Shown: in pieces, positions 1 to 8,159 of the stretch
Layout: each line of letters starts with the position of its first letter
Numbering within the stretch: the stretch's first letter is position 1
Source: a virus
Virus record (IMG/VR): IMGVR_UViG_3300033146_002945
Coordinates: 1-25,067 of that record
DNA: 25,067 bases
Reading direction: 5' to 3' (one strand)
Made by a program: the position numbers and the translations under genes
The notes under the pieces: generated by a model
Told to the model about the DNA's origin: nothing
Seen by the model: the letters and a program-made list of their open reading frames with translations, nothing else
The model's database searches: none

Positions 1-3000
1 AAAATGTATTTACTAAGAAATTTTTAAATCACTCTAAAATATATCTAAGATATGCGCAAATATCTCCGGATAGGTTACGCGGAATGTGCCTGTCTAACTC
101 TAATGAATACAATACTTTACGAGGTTGGATTCCTGTTGATGAACTTACAGAGGATGATTTAGTTTTAACTAAAAATGAAGAAACTAATGAATTTGAATAT
201 CAGAAACCAACTAGAATTATAAATGAGCCTTATAATGGGAATATTCATATATTTAAAAGTAAGGGATTTAAATTAGAAGTAACTCCAGAACATAGAATGC
301 ATATAAATTTTGACGTAAGGGGCGATCATAATTATGCTGATAAATCACTTCCGTTGACATGGCAAACTGACTATAGAGCTAAAAATTTATTAGATAGAAA
401 TTTTAAAATGGGGTTGGGCGATGGATTTTATAAAGGAGAATCTCCAAGTTATTTTGAACTTCCTGAGATAGCAACAAATTTAAAAGCCGATGGTACTAAA
501 TATGCCGATGGTAAAATTCGTATATATAAATCTATAAAAATTCCAATAAAAGAATTTATGACGTGGTTTGGATGGTGGTTAGCAGAGGGATGGACTGCTA
601 AAAATTCTGTGGCAATTGGCATTGCACAATCTAAAAAATCTAAACATTATAAAGAATTAAAACAATTAATAGAAAGTATATTTCCAGATGCAAGATTAGA
701 TAATGAATCTAGATGGATTTTAAATAGTAATTATAGAACATTATATGAATGGTTAAAACCATTAGGAAAAAGCTGGGAAAAATATATTCCAAGAGAGATA
801 TTAGAATATACGGATTATTTACCTGATTTATTAGATGCTCTGTATAATGCAGATAAATCTTATAGAAAAAATGCTAATTATAAAAAGAATTTAAGATTAA
901 ATACAGCATCAAAAAAATTAGCTGATTCTGTGCAAGAGGCTTGGATTAGATTAGGAAAAATAGCTTCAATTAGAACAAGAAATAGAAATTTTACAAAAAA
1001 TCCACAGGGTACTATTTCTAAAGCTAGAATCATATATACAGTAGAAGTACGTTCTAAAAATTATATGAATTTTTATTTAAACAGGGATTCATGTTCTGAG
1101 ACGGTGGAAAATACAGAATATTCAGGAAATATATATTGTGTTACGGTACCTAATGGTAATTTTGTTGTTAGAGATTCTGAAGAAAAATTACCTATAGTAA
1201 CAGGTAATAGTGTTGATAAATTATACTGGGACGAGTGCCAAGATCAGAATCCTGACAATATACCGATTGTAGAGCAGGCTATGTCAAGATCTATGGTAAA
1301 GGAATCGGTATATACAGGGACTCCTAAACGTACAAAAGGTACATTGGCTGAGCTATGGTACAATTCGACAATGTATGAATGGATCCCAAAATGTGAGCAC
1401 TCTTTACCCCCCTATTCTACGATTTTAATAAAAAATAGAGACATATCGGAATTAATATCTATGTCGGATTTTTATTTTAAATATAAAGACGTAGATTTAT
1501 TAAAAAATGATATATTTGTGTGGGATGGGGATAGTTGGACTAAAGTGGTTAATACTATTAAAATTGATAGAAAAGAAGATATTTATATTACATCAAATGG
1601 AATTAATAGTGTATATACTACTGATTATCATAAAATTCAAAATAATAAATTAGATTTTATAGAAGCTTCTAAATTAAAAGGACGTGATATTAGAACGTCT
1701 AAATATCCTAATATAAATGAAAGAACTTTAGATGTATTAACTATAACGACTAATAAAAATGATCATGTAAAGATGTGCGATCACTGTCACCAGCCGTTGG
1801 TTAGGAAAAGGGGTTATATAAAAGTCCATCGATTTAAAAATGGTGAAAAAATAAGATATTATAAATGTAAAAACTGTAATAAACATACTAGAAGAAATTT
1901 TTATGATAAGAAAACTATAGATTTAAACGGCTGGCTATTAGGCATGTGGGTTTCTGATGGGTTTATTCATGGGAATTATATCGGATGGTCTCAAAAAAGA
2001 ATTGATGTTTTAGATAAATTAAAAAAAGAATTACAAAAAATAGATTTTAATATAAGAATAGATATAGATAATTCAAAATGTTTTAATTTTAGACTATTTG
2101 ATAGTGTAGTTGCAAAATATTTTAAAGAAAATTTTGGAAATTCATTTAAAAATAAAAAATTAAGTAGTGAGATGTTAACAAAAGGTAGTATTAAATTTTT
2201 ATATAAATATTTAGCAGGATTGCTTGATGGGGATGGTACAATATCATCAAATTTAGCTTTAATTAGAATGAGCTCTCAGGAAGCTATAGAACAAGTAGGA
2301 TATATTTTAGATATATTAAATATTAGATATACTACTAATTATATAGTGAGTCAAAATTTATTTTCAATAGCATTTGAAATAGATGATAAATTAGTAAAAG
2401 AATCAGTAAAAGGTAAAAATCAATATTTTAGAAAGCGTTCTATTAAAAAAGAAATATATAAGAAAACTTTTAGTGTTGATAGTATATATGACATTACTAC
2501 CGAATCGGGGAAATTTGTAAGTGGTGGTGTTATTATTCATAATTGTGGGGAATGGAATTTTATAGATGAAAGAACTATAGGATTAACCGGTCCTATATGT
2601 AGCAAGTGTGGTGGAAGTTTAAATACTAAAAAGGGGCAATGGGTCCACACGGGCGTTAAGGGCGCTAAGGCAGTCGGGTTTAGAGTTTCATTACCAATGT
2701 TTGCGGATGCACCCTGGGTGGATTGGCAGAGAGATGTAATAGATTATAGAAAGACTCTTACTTCAGATGCAATATTTTTTAATGAAGTTTTAGGACTTGA
2801 ATATGATACAGGGGTAACTCCTGTTACCATAGCAGATTTAAAAAAGTGTTGCACAGGGGGCCCTATGGTTAAGGAACCTGATAAAACTATGTTATCCGGG
2901 CCTAATACTTTAGGGTTAGATTATGGACCTGTAAGTAGTGTTAAATCTAAGACAGTAGTTTCAATAATGCAGCGAAAAGATAATAAAACAAGAGTAATGT

Positions 3001-3470
3001 ATTTAAAAAAATATAAAGGAGCACAGGCCGATTATAGTTTCATTCATAGAGATATACCAAAGCTTTTTAATAAGTGGAATATAAAAGTAATGGGGGCAGA
3101 TGCTGGTTTGGGTGACGCTCCCAATGCAGAAATTAGAAATAGGATAGGCAATTACAATAGATTAATAGCGTTCAGATATTCCGGGTCACAGAAAGTAAAA
3201 GGAAAGTGGAATCAATTATCCAGGGAGTATACTATTAGTAGAAATATGGTTTTAAGTGATTTATTTTCAAGAATAAAAAAACAACAGATGATTTTTCCCA
3301 GGTGGGAAGATTTTGAGCCATTTGCAGACGATTTCTTAAACATGGCCGTGGAGTATGATAAAAGTTCATCTAATTATAAATTTGTAAACGATGGTCCTGA
3401 TGATTCAGTTCATTCTATTGCTTTCGGGGATTTAGCATTACAATTGTTATTAATTCATAAAGAAGCTTGA
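1..3470 (+). CDS. Terminase large subunit (left end missing), interrupted by two inteins
   Basis: This is the ATPase/nuclease motor that packages DNA into the prohead. The frame is open from base 3 with no stop, so the gene begins upstream. The ATG at 84 is not its start: it is the last extein residue before intein 1. Extein landmarks, counting from the Met at 84: 'SPDRLRG' just upstream; Walker B-like 'LYWDE' (380-384) with a 'TGTP' segment (411-414); a zinc ribbon formed by C437, C821 and a later CSKC pair; and an RNase H-like nuclease with acidic residues D946 (LGLDYG), D1006 (GADAG) and D1106/D1107 (DDSVHS). The zinc ribbon recalls GpA-type terminases. Both inteins must splice out to give the active enzyme. 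The stop codon overlaps the -35 box of the next promoter. The terminase call is firm; the subfamily is uncertain. Confidence 0.93.
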   Translation, partial: NVFTKKFLNHSKIYLRYAQISPDRLRGMCLSNSNEYNTLRGWIPVDELTEDDLVLTKNEETNEFEYQKPTRIINEPYNGNIHIFKSKGFKLEVTPEHRMHINFDVRGDHNYADKSLPLTWQTDYRAKNLLDRNFKMGLGDGFYKGESPSYFELPEIATNLKADGTKYADGKIRIYKSIKIPIKEFMTWFGWWLAEGWTAKNSVAIGIAQSKKSKHYKELKQLIESIFPDARLDNESRWILNSNYRTLYEWLKPLGKSWEKYIPREILEYTDYLPDLLDALYNADKSYRKNANYKKNLRLNTASKKLADSVQEAWIRLGKIASIRTRNRNFTKNPQGTISKARIIYTVEVRSKNYMNFYLNRDSCSETVENTEYSGNIYCVTVPNGNFVVRDSEEKLPIVTGNSVDKLYWDECQDQNPDNIPIVEQAMSRSMVKESVYTGTPKRTKGTLAELWYNSTMYEWIPKCEHSLPPYSTILIKNRDISELISMSDFYFKYKDVDLLKNDIFVWDGDSWTKVVNTIKIDRKEDIYITSNGINSVYTTDYHKIQNNKLDFIEASKLKGRDIRTSKYPNINERTLDVLTITTNKNDHVKMCDHCHQPLVRKRGYIKVHRFKNGEKIRYYKCKNCNKHTRRNFYDKKTIDLNGWLLGMWVSDGFIHGNYIGWSQKRIDVLDKLKKELQKIDFNIRIDIDNSKCFNFRLFDSVVAKYFKENFGNSFKNKKLSSEMLTKGSIKFLYKYLAGLLDGDGTISSNLALIRMSSQEAIEQVGYILDILNIRYTTNYIVSQNLFSIAFEIDDKLVKESVKGKNQYFRKRSIKKEIYKKTFSVDSIYDITTESGKFVSGGVIIHNCGEWNFIDERTIGLTGPICSKCGGSLNTKKGQWVHTGVKGAKAVGFRVSLPMFADAPWVDWQRDVIDYRKTLTSDAIFFNEVLGLEYDTGVTPVTIADLKKCCTGGPMVKEPDKTMLSGPNTLGLDYGPVSSVKSKTVVSIMQRKDNKTRVMYLKKYKGAQADYSFIHRDIPKLFNKWNIKVMGADAGLGDAPNAEIRNRIGNYNRLIAFRYSGSQKVKGKWNQLSREYTISRNMVLSDLFSRIKKQQMIFPRWEDFEPFADDFLNMAVEYDKSSSNYKFVNDGPDDSVHSIAFGDLALQLLLIHKEA
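87..1208 (+). mobile_element. Intein 1 in terminase, with a LAGLIDADG endonuclease domain
   Basis: A 374-residue in-frame protein intron. It begins with Cys (TGC at 87), has a block B 'TPEH' about 65 residues in, and ends 'YCVTVPNGNFVVR' followed by a terminal TGN before Ser+1. That ending is typical of phage terminase inteins, which often end GN rather than HN. A first LAGLIDADG-type helix is 'FGWWLAEGW' (from about base 570). The second, 'LPDLLDALYNADK', is degenerate, with Ala and Asn in place of the usual Gly/Asp pattern, so the endonuclease may be weak or dead. Splicing joins 'RLRGM' to 'SVDKLYWDE', immediately before Walker B. The DNA looks more A/T-rich than the flanking extein. Confidence 0.88.
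1401..2543 (+). mobile_element. Intein 2 in terminase, with an intact LAGLIDADG endonuclease and a zinc-ribbon insert
   Basis: A 381-residue intein that starts with Ser ('SLPPYSTIL') rather than Cys. It has a block B-like 'YTTDYH' and ends 'VSGGVIIHN' before Cys+1. Between the splicing half and the endonuclease lies a CxxC...CxxC zinc ribbon (residues 565/568 and 595/598 counted from base 84). The endonuclease carries two good LAGLIDADG helices, 'WLLGMWVSDG' (1932-1961) and 'LAGLLDGDG' (2211-2237), with both acidic residues in place, so it is probably active. The insertion sits between His439 and Cys821, inside the first zinc knuckle of the terminase. The ends are inferred from intein consensus rules. 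Confidence 0.88.
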
Positions 3471-3495
3471 CAAAAATATTTTATTAGTTTATATT
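3467..3495 (+). promoter_or_regulatory. Promoter P1, sigma70-like
   Basis: TTGACA (3467-3472), a 17-base spacer and TATATT (3490-3495). The -35 overlaps the terminase stop codon. The predicted RNA start near 3500 gives a leader of about 30 bases with a CGGAG ribosome site before the ATG at 3531. It would drive the head-core genes. Confidence 0.82.
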
Positions 3496-3530
3496 ATTAA
3501 TGACTATAAAAATTAACGGAGATAAAAAAA

Positions 3531-3824
3531 ATGAAATACTTTGAAAAAAATGCAGGTGAAGTAAGTGAGCAGTGGGGCGTTGGTATGGGGGGAGTAGGCG
3601 CTAGTATGTTGGCTCCAATAGACCCGGCAACAGCTTTACTATCGGGGGGAATTCAAGGTGGGTCTTATTTAGCTGGTAGGTTGAGACGTCCTTTAACTAA
3701 AGCAGAATTACGTCATCAAAATGCTGCCGGCCCAAGTAATATAATTTTTAATGGTTTTTTACCGCAGTATAGACTTGGTAGGAGAAACTCCACAACATCG
3801 GCAAAAATGCATAACGAGGAATAA
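3531..3824 (+). CDS. Small glycine-rich protein, probable virion component
   Basis: 97 residues, function not recognised. It begins 'MKYFEKNAG', very like the next gene ('MKYFNKEAA'), and carries an EKxA-type motif found throughout this head region. Residues about 15-50 form a glycine/alanine-rich hydrophobic stretch that could be one or two membrane-active helices; the remainder is basic. The start is set by a CGGAG site about ten bases upstream, behind promoter P1. It overlaps the next gene by one base (TAATG), so translation is likely coupled. Position between terminase and prohead protease suggests a minor head or internal protein. That role is inference. Confidence 0.7.
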   Translation: MKYFEKNAGEVSEQWGVGMGGVGASMLAPIDPATALLSGGIQGGSYLAGRLRRPLTKAELRHQNAAGPSNIIFNGFLPQYRLGRRNSTTSAKMHNEE

Positions 3825-4168
3825 TGAAATACTTTAATAAGGAAGCCGCATATTTATCTGAAGCTAAAACTCATATAAAAATTGCATCTAATTTTAATTC
3901 TACAAAAATGATAGATGTAGTATCAAAAAGAGGCGAAGAGTTAAAGAAAGCTTGGAAAGCTGCTATTACTACAGGTCAGAAAAAATCTGTAAGAGATGCA
4001 GCTGACAAATCTTTGAAACAGATGGATCACATGAAAGATATGAGTGTTAGGCGGGCAAAAACTATAAAAGATGTAGCTAAGGCAAAAATAGCTAAAAAGA
4101 ACGCTAGAACCTTGGAAGCTATACGGCCTCATATAGAGTTAGATTATAAAAATTTAGTTGGAGCATAA
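3824..4168 (+). CDS. Small lysine-rich helical protein, unknown
   Basis: 114 residues, strongly basic, almost entirely predicted helix from its Lys/Ala/Glu content and lack of Pro. The N-terminus 'MKYFNKEAAYL' repeats the start of the gene before it, and the first twelve bases ATGAAATACTTT are identical in both. The ATG overlaps the previous stop (TAATG) and is served by a CGAGGA site. No enzyme motif is visible. A head-internal or DNA-associated role is possible from its charge and location but is not shown. Confidence 0.7.
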   Translation: MKYFNKEAAYLSEAKTHIKIASNFNSTKMIDVVSKRGEELKKAWKAAITTGQKKSVRDAADKSLKQMDHMKDMSVRRAKTIKDVAKAKIAKKNARTLEAIRPHIELDYKNLVGA

Positions 4169-4169
4169 A

Positions 4170-5084
4170 ATGAATTTAGACTACCTGGCTAAAGAAGCAT
4201 CTGCTGATTACATTAATAACAATGTACCATTAAATGACAGCATAGCTAAATTAGCTGAAAATAACGCTTTGAATAGAGAGCAAATAAATAGAGTAACGGA
4301 AAGTGCAAATACATCTACGTATTTGTCACTGTTTAAAGCATCAAACGATAAATATGTAGAATTTCCAGTAGCAGACTCTGAGAAGATAGCTAGCATAATT
4401 AATTCGGAAGTGGAAGATATAGATACGTTAAGCGACTACGATATTCCACCTGATACACAATTACAAGATATGGAAATATTTCCGATTAGTGAAGGTGCTG
4501 ATACGCATGAGAAGAACGCCTCCGTTAGTGATACAGAACTTCTTAATGCAATACATAGAATGAAATATGCAGATAAATTAATTACTGAAAAGCTCGGAGA
4601 GTACAAATACTCTTTTGAAGAAGAAGCTTTTAAGTTATATAATTTTGTTAAACAAGCCGTCCTTTCAGGAGAGAGCTTTGGGCATATAAAGACTGCTATG
4701 TTGCGGCATCTTCCCGGAAATATTACAGAAAAGATAGTAAATGATTTTGAAGATAGATTAAAAAATACTGATAGAATATTTAATTTAGATACTTCTGTTA
4801 ATGAAAAAGTGGCGGAGATGTCACTTAATGAAGATTCTCCAATATTAAAACAGTTTAATAAAGTTTATAACATTACTACTGAATATGAAAATTGGCTAGA
4901 GAAGCAAGCTTCATTATTGGCTAAAAAAAGTCTTTTAAACAAGGCAGGTAAATGGGCTAAGGGGCTTGCAGCTATAGGAGTATTGGGAATAGGAGCCACT
5001 GCCGGGTATCAAGCAGGTAAATCTAAAGCATATGAAGAACAATCGGTTTTAAAAAGAAAGCCATCAAATTATACAATGAGGTAA
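4170..5084 (+). CDS. Uncharacterised head-region protein with repeated KxA motifs
   Basis: 304 residues when started at the ATG at 4170. A TTG at 4158 would extend it, but the GGAG that serves the ATG (4160-4163) lies inside that extension, so the ATG is preferred. The protein carries many short KxA motifs: 'LAKEAS' near the N-terminus, then EKIAS, EKNAS, EKVAE and 'LEKQAS'. It ends with a glycine-rich hydrophobic helix ('GLAAIGVLGIGATAG') and a basic tail. No known fold is recognised. It sits among small proteins between terminase and prohead protease, so a minor capsid or ejected internal protein is plausible. Confidence 0.72.
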   Translation: MNLDYLAKEASADYINNNVPLNDSIAKLAENNALNREQINRVTESANTSTYLSLFKASNDKYVEFPVADSEKIASIINSEVEDIDTLSDYDIPPDTQLQDMEIFPISEGADTHEKNASVSDTELLNAIHRMKYADKLITEKLGEYKYSFEEEAFKLYNFVKQAVLSGESFGHIKTAMLRHLPGNITEKIVNDFEDRLKNTDRIFNLDTSVNEKVAEMSLNEDSPILKQFNKVYNITTEYENWLEKQASLLAKKSLLNKAGKWAKGLAAIGVLGIGATAGYQAGKSKAYEEQSVLKRKPSNYTMR

Positions 5085-5086
5085 AG

Positions 5087-5554
5087 ATGAAAGATTTAGA
5101 ATTTATTAAAAAGGATGCATTTAAAAAAGAGCTGGAAAAAGTAGCCAGTAAAGGTCTTTACATGGCTCTGGGGGCAGGTTTGGCTGGGGCTGGTATTGCA
5201 GGTGAAATGGCATTGAATAAATATCAAGATAAAAAAATTGCTCAGGAATCAGGGGAGATTTTTGAAGAAATTTATAGAACTACCCCAGAGTTAAGTAAGT
5301 TCCCTAAATCAGAAGTTAAACTTTACTTCGATTCTTTGGTACATCACTCTCCAAGAGTAGCAACAGATCCCGTATCTGCTAGATCATTTTTGCTGCAAAT
5401 GCTGCCATGGAATGAAACTGGCGGAGTTCCGGTTGATAATTTTGTTAATCTTGCTAAAATTACTCAGACAAATGAGTACATGCCTTATAAAGTTAAAGCA
5501 GGAATAAATAGTGTATTAGCTGCTAATCCCCTTGCAGCGGCTAGATTAGATTAA
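5087..5554 (+). CDS. Small virion-type protein with FxxELEKVAS tag and hydrophobic helix
   Basis: 155 residues. The N-terminus contains 'AFKKELEKVASKG' (residues 12-24), one of the clearest copies of the recurring head-region tag. It is followed directly by a glycine-zipper hydrophobic segment ('GAGLAGAGIAGEMAL'). The rest is a soluble domain without recognised motifs. The start lies two bases after the previous stop with a GAGG site upstream. The order tag, then glycine zipper, then soluble part is shared in outline with neighbours. Function unknown; a head-internal or ejected protein is the best guess. Confidence 0.72.
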   Translation: MKDLEFIKKDAFKKELEKVASKGLYMALGAGLAGAGIAGEMALNKYQDKKIAQESGEIFEEIYRTTPELSKFPKSEVKLYFDSLVHHSPRVATDPVSARSFLLQMLPWNETGGVPVDNFVNLAKITQTNEYMPYKVKAGINSVLAANPLAAARLD

Positions 5555-5559
5555 TAATT

Positions 5560-7272
5560 ATGATTAAATATATAGACATATCTAGTGATGACGATGGCGT
5601 TGAAATAAGCGCCATCCATCCAGGTGTTATGATTAAAACTGCAGAGTTCGATCCAGAACTTGCAGATTTTTTATCTAGTATTAAGCCTAACTTAGGCAAA
5701 TACTATTTACATATAAATGCATTAGGAGCTGGAGAGTATTTTGGGGAAAATAGAAATGGAGATTTTTTCCCGGAAACGGCATTACTAGAATATCATAAAA
5801 CTTTTGAAACAAATGCTAACTTATATAAGCATCATCAAAATAAGCCGCATTTGGGACATAAAATATATGGGAAAGTTTTATTTTCTTTTTATAATAAAAA
5901 AATGCATAGAGTGGAATTAATAGTAGAATTTGATACTGCTACCGCTCCTGAAATTAAAGAGAGAATAGACTCGGGAGAAAATTTAGCTTTCAGTATGGGG
6001 GCTAAATTAAAATATGACGAATGTTCTATTTGTGGTAATAAAGCCAAAAATTTAAATGAATATTGTGATCATTTAAAATATCAAATGAGGCGAACATTAG
6101 CAGATGGCAGGAAAGTATCTGCTATAAATAGACATCCAAAGTTTTTTGATATTTCTTTCGTAACAATACCAGCAGACAGGACTGCTTATATGTTTTCTAA
6201 AGTAGCCTCTGTTAAGGAGGATGGGGAAATAGAAGAAAAAGAATTAGATGTTTTAATGAAAAGTGCCGAGGAAGATTCTATTAAGAAAGCTGAAATAGAG
6301 AAAGTAATTCCCGGTGGAAATTTGGAGGGATATTCAGAAGATCCTAAGGGATTAATTTATAATTCTCAACCAAAGATGTCTAGTTCATTAATGGATGATT
6401 TATTAAAATTTAAATTAAATAAAGTATTATCTACTTTAGCAGCTTTACATATTATGCCTACTAAAAGAGACTTTCAGACATTAGTATTAAAGTCTTCTAA
6501 TATGGGCGGTCTAGCAGATAAATTAAATGATAGGAATTTAGTATTTGCTACGCCAAGAGATGTAAAACCTGTATACGTAGATGATGTAAATACAAATCCA
6601 TGTAATGACGTATTAGAAGTTTTTAGGAATCATGATAACTATTTAAGCCGGGCTCCCCTAACAAAACCTGTAATAAGTATAAGAATTTTAGAGAAGCAGG
6701 CGGAGATGGGGAGAGGAAATGATTTTCAAGAAGGTAGTGAGATGGAACAGTTGGGATTACTATCTGAAGTAGAAGTTGATAAGAATTTAACTTTAACAGG
6801 CGTTAAAAATCCTTTAGTACCCTTATCCGGGATAGCAGGTTTGTATTATGCACAATCCAGGATGTCAAACATGTATAAAGATGCTGAAGGCTTAAAAGCA
6901 TTAATGTTAAATAAGCCTTGGCTATTACCACTTTTTGTAGGGGGGGCTTCTTTAGCTACTATAGTGAGTCAACAATATATGAATAAGACAGCAGGCGCCG
7001 GGCCGGGAATTTTAGCAAGTTCTATGATATCCGTACCTTTAACTTATTTGTATTCTGGCAGACAGGAAAGTAAAGTTAGAAAAGGGGAGCCTATAAGTTT
7101 TTATGGAGATACTGTAAGAAAACATCCTTTTATTATGGGCATAACTCACGGAGTTTTGGCCAGTAAAGCTTTAAATTTAATGGCTAAAACAGCTTCAATA
7201 TCACAGGCATATTTAGAATTACCGGAAAATAAATTTGATGAAATTTATAATACAATTATAGGAATGTCATAG
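5560..7272 (+). CDS. Probable prohead (head maturation) protease with C-terminal extension
   Basis: 570 residues. The first 210 or so match the pattern of herpes-assemblin-fold prohead serine proteases: a His-rich segment 'LYKHHQNKPHLGHKIYG' (candidate catalytic His91/92), a Ser in 'LAFSMGAKL' (Ser145), and the strand 'DISFVTIPADRTAY' (197-210), equivalent to the usual 'SLVTxPANP'. A CxxC...CxxH zinc-knuckle-like insert (C155, C158, C169, H171) follows the Ser. The C-terminal 350 residues are unassigned, with KxA motifs ('LEKQAE', 'NKTAG', 'AKTAS') and a glycine-rich hydrophobic region near 450-500. It would cleave scaffold and capsid proteins during maturation. There is no clear ribosome site upstream, so coupling to the previous gene is likely. 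Confidence 0.8.
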   Translation: MIKYIDISSDDDGVEISAIHPGVMIKTAEFDPELADFLSSIKPNLGKYYLHINALGAGEYFGENRNGDFFPETALLEYHKTFETNANLYKHHQNKPHLGHKIYGKVLFSFYNKKMHRVELIVEFDTATAPEIKERIDSGENLAFSMGAKLKYDECSICGNKAKNLNEYCDHLKYQMRRTLADGRKVSAINRHPKFFDISFVTIPADRTAYMFSKVASVKEDGEIEEKELDVLMKSAEEDSIKKAEIEKVIPGGNLEGYSEDPKGLIYNSQPKMSSSLMDDLLKFKLNKVLSTLAALHIMPTKRDFQTLVLKSSNMGGLADKLNDRNLVFATPRDVKPVYVDDVNTNPCNDVLEVFRNHDNYLSRAPLTKPVISIRILEKQAEMGRGNDFQEGSEMEQLGLLSEVEVDKNLTLTGVKNPLVPLSGIAGLYYAQSRMSNMYKDAEGLKALMLNKPWLLPLFVGGASLATIVSQQYMNKTAGAGPGILASSMISVPLTYLYSGRQESKVRKGEPISFYGDTVRKHPFIMGITHGVLASKALNLMAKTASISQAYLELPENKFDEIYNTIIGMS

Positions 7273-7287
7273 TAGCAAAAAATAAAT

Positions 7288-7316
7288 TTGACAAAAAAAT
7301 AAACATTGTTTATATT
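7288..7316 (+). promoter_or_regulatory. Promoter P2, sigma70-like
   Basis: TTGACA (7288-7293), a 17-base spacer and TATATT (7311-7316) lie in the 86-base gap before the gene at 7359. The leader contains a strong CGGAGGT site (7344-7350). It probably drives the scaffold-like, decoration and capsid genes up to the terminator at 11194. Confidence 0.85.
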
Positions 7317-7358
7317 TAACTTACATTGATTAGAAAATTATAACGGAGGTAACAATTA

Positions 7359-7868
7359 ATGGGAACATTTAATTTAGACGCTTATTTAGGCGAATTGGAA
7401 AAAACAGCAGGGGCTGATGTTAAAGTTGTCCCGGAAAATGTTGATAATTCCGAAAGAGAAAAAGTAGCGGCAGCTGTAGAAGAAGGCCAAATAATGGCTC
7501 ATGCTTTCATGGCTGAACTTGAAAAAGTTGCAGTAGGAGATAGTCCTATACCTTTAGATACCGCTTCTGTAAAAGGTAAAGATGAAATTAACCACGTAGC
7601 TACAACTAACATTAAGCAAGACGAAGTAAATAAAGTTAATGCTATTTTATCACAACTTACTGGTCCGGTAAAAGCTGGTGTTGGTGAAATTGCTACACCC
7701 GCAGGTGTTGTTGACGTACCAGCGAGACCACCGGTAGATGAACAACCTCTTCCAGCTGATGCTATGAAACAGCAGGAACAGCAGGCCGCCGCTGTAGTCG
7801 AAATGAATAAAGCAGCCGCTTCCGACATTCTTACAAATTTATATAATCGTTATTTCGGGGAGGAATAA
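7359..7868 (+). CDS. Scaffold-like acidic protein with two ELEK(T/V)A tags
   Basis: 169 residues, acidic and Ala/Val-rich, with no enzyme motif. It carries two clear tags: 'AYLGELEKTAG' (8-18) and 'AFMAELEKVAVG' (49-60). The second sits in a segment ('EEGQIMAHAFMAEL') that also occurs in the next two genes. The C-terminal half is Pro/Gln/Ala-rich and probably flexible. A strong ribosome site behind promoter P2, and position upstream of the capsid gene, suggest an abundant scaffold or head-core protein that the prohead protease would process. The name is inferred from context, not homology. Confidence 0.75.
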   Translation: MGTFNLDAYLGELEKTAGADVKVVPENVDNSEREKVAAAVEEGQIMAHAFMAELEKVAVGDSPIPLDTASVKGKDEINHVATTNIKQDEVNKVNAILSQLTGPVKAGVGEIATPAGVVDVPARPPVDEQPLPADAMKQQEQQAAAVVEMNKAAASDILTNLYNRYFGEE

Positions 7869-7870
7869 TA

Positions 7871-8149
7871 ATGTCTTTAATTAATACATACAATGAAATG
7901 GTAAAAGAAGCAGAAGTTGATGAGTCTGTAAACGAAAGAGTAGAAATTTTAGAAAAATACGCCTCCGCCGCTGAAGAAATGTTAGACGCGGAATACGGTG
8001 AAAATTATGATGCTAATGATGTACAAAAATTAGCCGCAGCTTTGATTGATCGCGATTTGGAAGCTGAAGAGGATTATGAAAAAATAGCGGAGTTAGATAC
8101 TGCTGGCCGAATTATGGCTAGAGCATTTATCGACGAATTAGAAGGTTAA
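7871..8149 (+). CDS. Small acidic helical protein, paralogue of the next gene's N-terminus
   Basis: 92 residues, highly acidic and helical. Residues 26-92 align along their length with residues 7-71 of the protein at 8160: both have 'LEKYAS', then a YG..Y segment, a 'DV.KLA' segment and 'LID.D', then KIA/RVA, 'AG.I.AR.F' and DEL. The protein ends at 'ARAFIDELEG', exactly where the paralogue continues into KIAG, so it resembles a stand-alone version of a tag domain. A GGGGAGG site precedes the ATG. Likely a scaffold or core protein; no biochemical function can be read. Confidence 0.72.
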   Translation: MSLINTYNEMVKEAEVDESVNERVEILEKYASAAEEMLDAEYGENYDANDVQKLAAALIDRDLEAEEDYEKIAELDTAGRIMARAFIDELEG

Positions 8150-8159
8150 GGGGGTAATA

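Noticed and set aside
84-86. ATG at 84 as start of the terminase gene
   Set aside because: The frame is open to the window edge and encodes terminase-like sequence (SPDRLRG) before it; the Met is the last extein residue before intein 1.
4158-4169. TTG start at 4158 for the 304-residue gene
   Set aside because: It would lie inside the ribosome site of the ATG at 4170 and overlap the previous gene.
7499-7828. Reverse-strand open frame of 109 codons opposite the scaffold-like gene
   Set aside because: Shadow of an Ala-rich coding region; no ribosome site or promoter, and every supported gene is on the + strand.
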